Positions 16,081 to 16,547 of a stretch of 16,547 bases of DNA are shown here, in pieces. The notes under the pieces are model-generated. The model was not told where the DNA came from and did not search any database. It was given only the letters and a program-made list of their open reading frames with translations. Made by a program: the position numbers and the translations under genes. Source of the stretch: an uncultured Sutterella sp. (GTDB lineage: Bacteria > Pseudomonadota > Gammaproteobacteria > Burkholderiales > Burkholderiaceae_F); the NCBI GenBank assembly GCA_905194315.1, contig CAJJRX010000038.1, positions 1 through 16,547 on the forward strand. The letters are read 5' to 3'. Within the stretch, counting starts at the first letter, position 1; the number at the start of each line of letters is the position of its first letter.

Positions 16081-16241
16081 TTTTCCACAAACAGAATCTC
16101 CCCTGTGGACAAGTCATGATTTTGCTGAGAAAGTCAGCAATAGTATATTGATTTTATTGAGAAATTTTGAATAAACAGAATTGGGAGCGTTTTCTGATTT
16201 TTGTGGATATCTTTTCCCGAAATTCATCATCCTGTGGATAA
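16081..16241. other. Cluster of four DnaA-box-like sites with AT-rich repeats
   Basis: Against the DnaA box TTATCCACA: TTTTCCACA at 16081-16089 (plus, 8/9), TTGTCCACA at 16104-16112 (minus, 8/9), ATATCCACA at 16202-16210 (minus, 8/9) and a perfect TTATCCACA at 16233-16241 (minus). Between the two pairs lies AT-rich DNA with a direct repeat. This resembles a replication origin or another DnaA-binding locus. Against a working bidirectional oriC: the rRNA genes on the right are transcribed toward this site, which would be head-on to a fork leaving it, and no dnaA, dnaN, rpmH or parAB is adjacent. Confidence 0.45.
16117..16164 (+). repeat. 16-bp direct repeat in the AT-rich stretch
   Basis: TGATTTTGCTGAGAAA (16117-16132) and TGATTTTATTGAGAAA (16149-16164) match at 14 of 16 bases with starts exactly 32 bases apart, about three helical turns. 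A third TGATTTT begins at 16195. They lie between the two pairs of DnaA-box-like sites and resemble unwinding-element repeats. Confidence 0.6.
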
Positions 16242-16274
16242 CTTACCACCACATACAAAACGCCCAAAAATAAC

Positions 16275-16306
16275 AAAGCCCCGGAGGAAAATTCCTGCGG
16301 GGCCTT
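16275..16306 (-). terminator. Terminator of the rRNA operon
   Basis: A 15-bp stem (16275-16289 with 16292-16306, two mismatched positions) on the minus strand is followed by TTGTTATTTTT. It lies just after the 3' end of the first 5S gene and would end the whole rRNA operon. Confidence 0.85.
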
Positions 16307-16314
16307 AAGAGAGA

Positions 16315-16430
16315 GTCTGGCAATGTCCTACTTTCACTGGAAATACAACCAACTATCATCGGCGCTGAGGCGTTTCACTGTCCTGTTCGGAATGGGAAGG
16401 AGTGGAGCCGCCACGCTATGGTCACCAGAC
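16315..16430 (-). rRNA. rrf: 5S ribosomal RNA, distal copy
   Basis: About 116 bases on the minus strand. Recognised by the 5S core: CCATAGCGTGGCGGCTCCAC near the 5' end, TTCCCATTCCGAACAGGACA and GTGAAACGCCTCAGCGCCGA in the middle, and GTGAAAGTAGGACATTGCC near the 3' end. The terminal helix pairs GTCTGG with CCAGAC. The ends are accurate to a few bases. It is the last gene of an rRNA operon that enters from the right. Confidence 0.95.
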
Positions 16431-16469
16431 AAAACCGAAAATTTCTGACTGCCTTTGCCGCAACAATAA

Positions 16470-16515
16470 GAGATGAAAACCCCGCTGCCTTGCGGCAACG
16501 GGGTTCTCTTTTTGT
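16470..16515 (-). terminator. Hairpin between the two 5S genes
   Basis: AACCCCG and CGGGGTT arms with an inner TGCC/GGCA helix and a 4-base loop (about 16478-16505) form a strong hairpin. On the minus strand only TTTT follows before mixed sequence, so it may be a leaky terminator or an RNase processing signal between the 5S copies. Confidence 0.5.
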
Positions 16516-16518
16516 GGA

Positions 16519-16547
16519 GCCTGGCAATGTCCTACTTTCACTGGAAA
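16519..16547 (-). rRNA. rrf: 5S ribosomal RNA, second copy, partial
   Basis: The 3' end of another 5S gene, cut by the window. Aligned to the first copy at an offset of 204 bases, 30 of 31 bases match (16517-16547 against 16313-16343). The one difference, GCCAGGC instead of GCCAGAC, falls in the terminal helix. The rest of the gene and the 23S lie beyond the window. Confidence 0.88.

Larger units (their letters stand above)
15877..16314. other. Gene-free region between lptF and the rRNA operon
   Basis: About 438 bases with no credible gene. From left to right: the lptF leader with an interrupted hairpin (CAGCAG 15931-15936 / CTGCTG 15971-15976, inner TGCTC/GAGCA); a -10-like TAAAAT (minus, 16010-16015) with a poor -35, a weak lptF promoter candidate; a 13-base palindrome GTTATCTGATAAC (16065-16077); an AT-rich stretch with four DnaA-box-like 9-mers (16081-16241); and the rRNA terminator (16275-16306). 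Confidence 0.7.

Overview
The window reads as chromosomal DNA of a betaproteobacterium, most likely Burkholderiales and possibly close to Sutterella or a relative. This rests on the betaproteobacterial look of L13, S9 and the 5S rRNA, a tRNA-Ala(GGC)/tRNA-Glu(TTC) pair, a short HPF/RaiA-like protein of the Burkholderiales type, and a double-length UvrA. The taxon is inferred from remembered protein patterns, not from a search. Coding density is high, genes are GC-rich, and most genes lie on the minus strand.

Layout from left to right: (1) 168-1007, minus: ribosomal operon rplM-rpsI with a strong terminator at 71-94 and two similar candidate promoters at about 1191-1312. (2) 1517-2632, plus: a PepT-like M20 metallopeptidase, ending in a terminator shared with the convergent glp operon. 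(3) 2750-5855, minus: glpK-glpD, one base apart, converting glycerol to dihydroxyacetone phosphate; GlpD has an unusual Glu/Ala/Pro/Val-rich tail. (4) 6236-6913, minus: an unrecognised protein with an Arg-rich repeat region, a short folded-looking segment and an acidic tail, followed by a terminator with a UUCG loop. (5) 7199-7504, plus: an HPF/RaiA-family ribosome-associated protein. (6) 7562-7724, minus: tRNA-Ala and tRNA-Glu with a promoter. (7) 7980-13562, plus: an 1860-residue tandem UvrA with four ABC ATPase domains. (8) 13607-15876, minus: lptF-lptG, the permease pair of the LPS exporter. (9) 15877-16314: a gene-free, AT-rich stretch with a tight cluster of four DnaA-box-like sequences. 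(10) 16315-16547, minus: the end of an rRNA operon carrying two tandem 5S genes with a hairpin between them; the second is cut by the window end.

Functionally this is mostly core housekeeping: translation (L13, S9, tRNAs, 5S, ribosome hibernation-type factor), glycerol catabolism, LPS transport and DNA repair. No mobile element, CRISPR array or defence island is visible. The items most worth a second look are the tandem UvrA, whose two halves have lost complementary domains; the DnaA-box cluster beside the rRNA operon; the internally duplicated Arg-rich protein; and the twin 5S genes.
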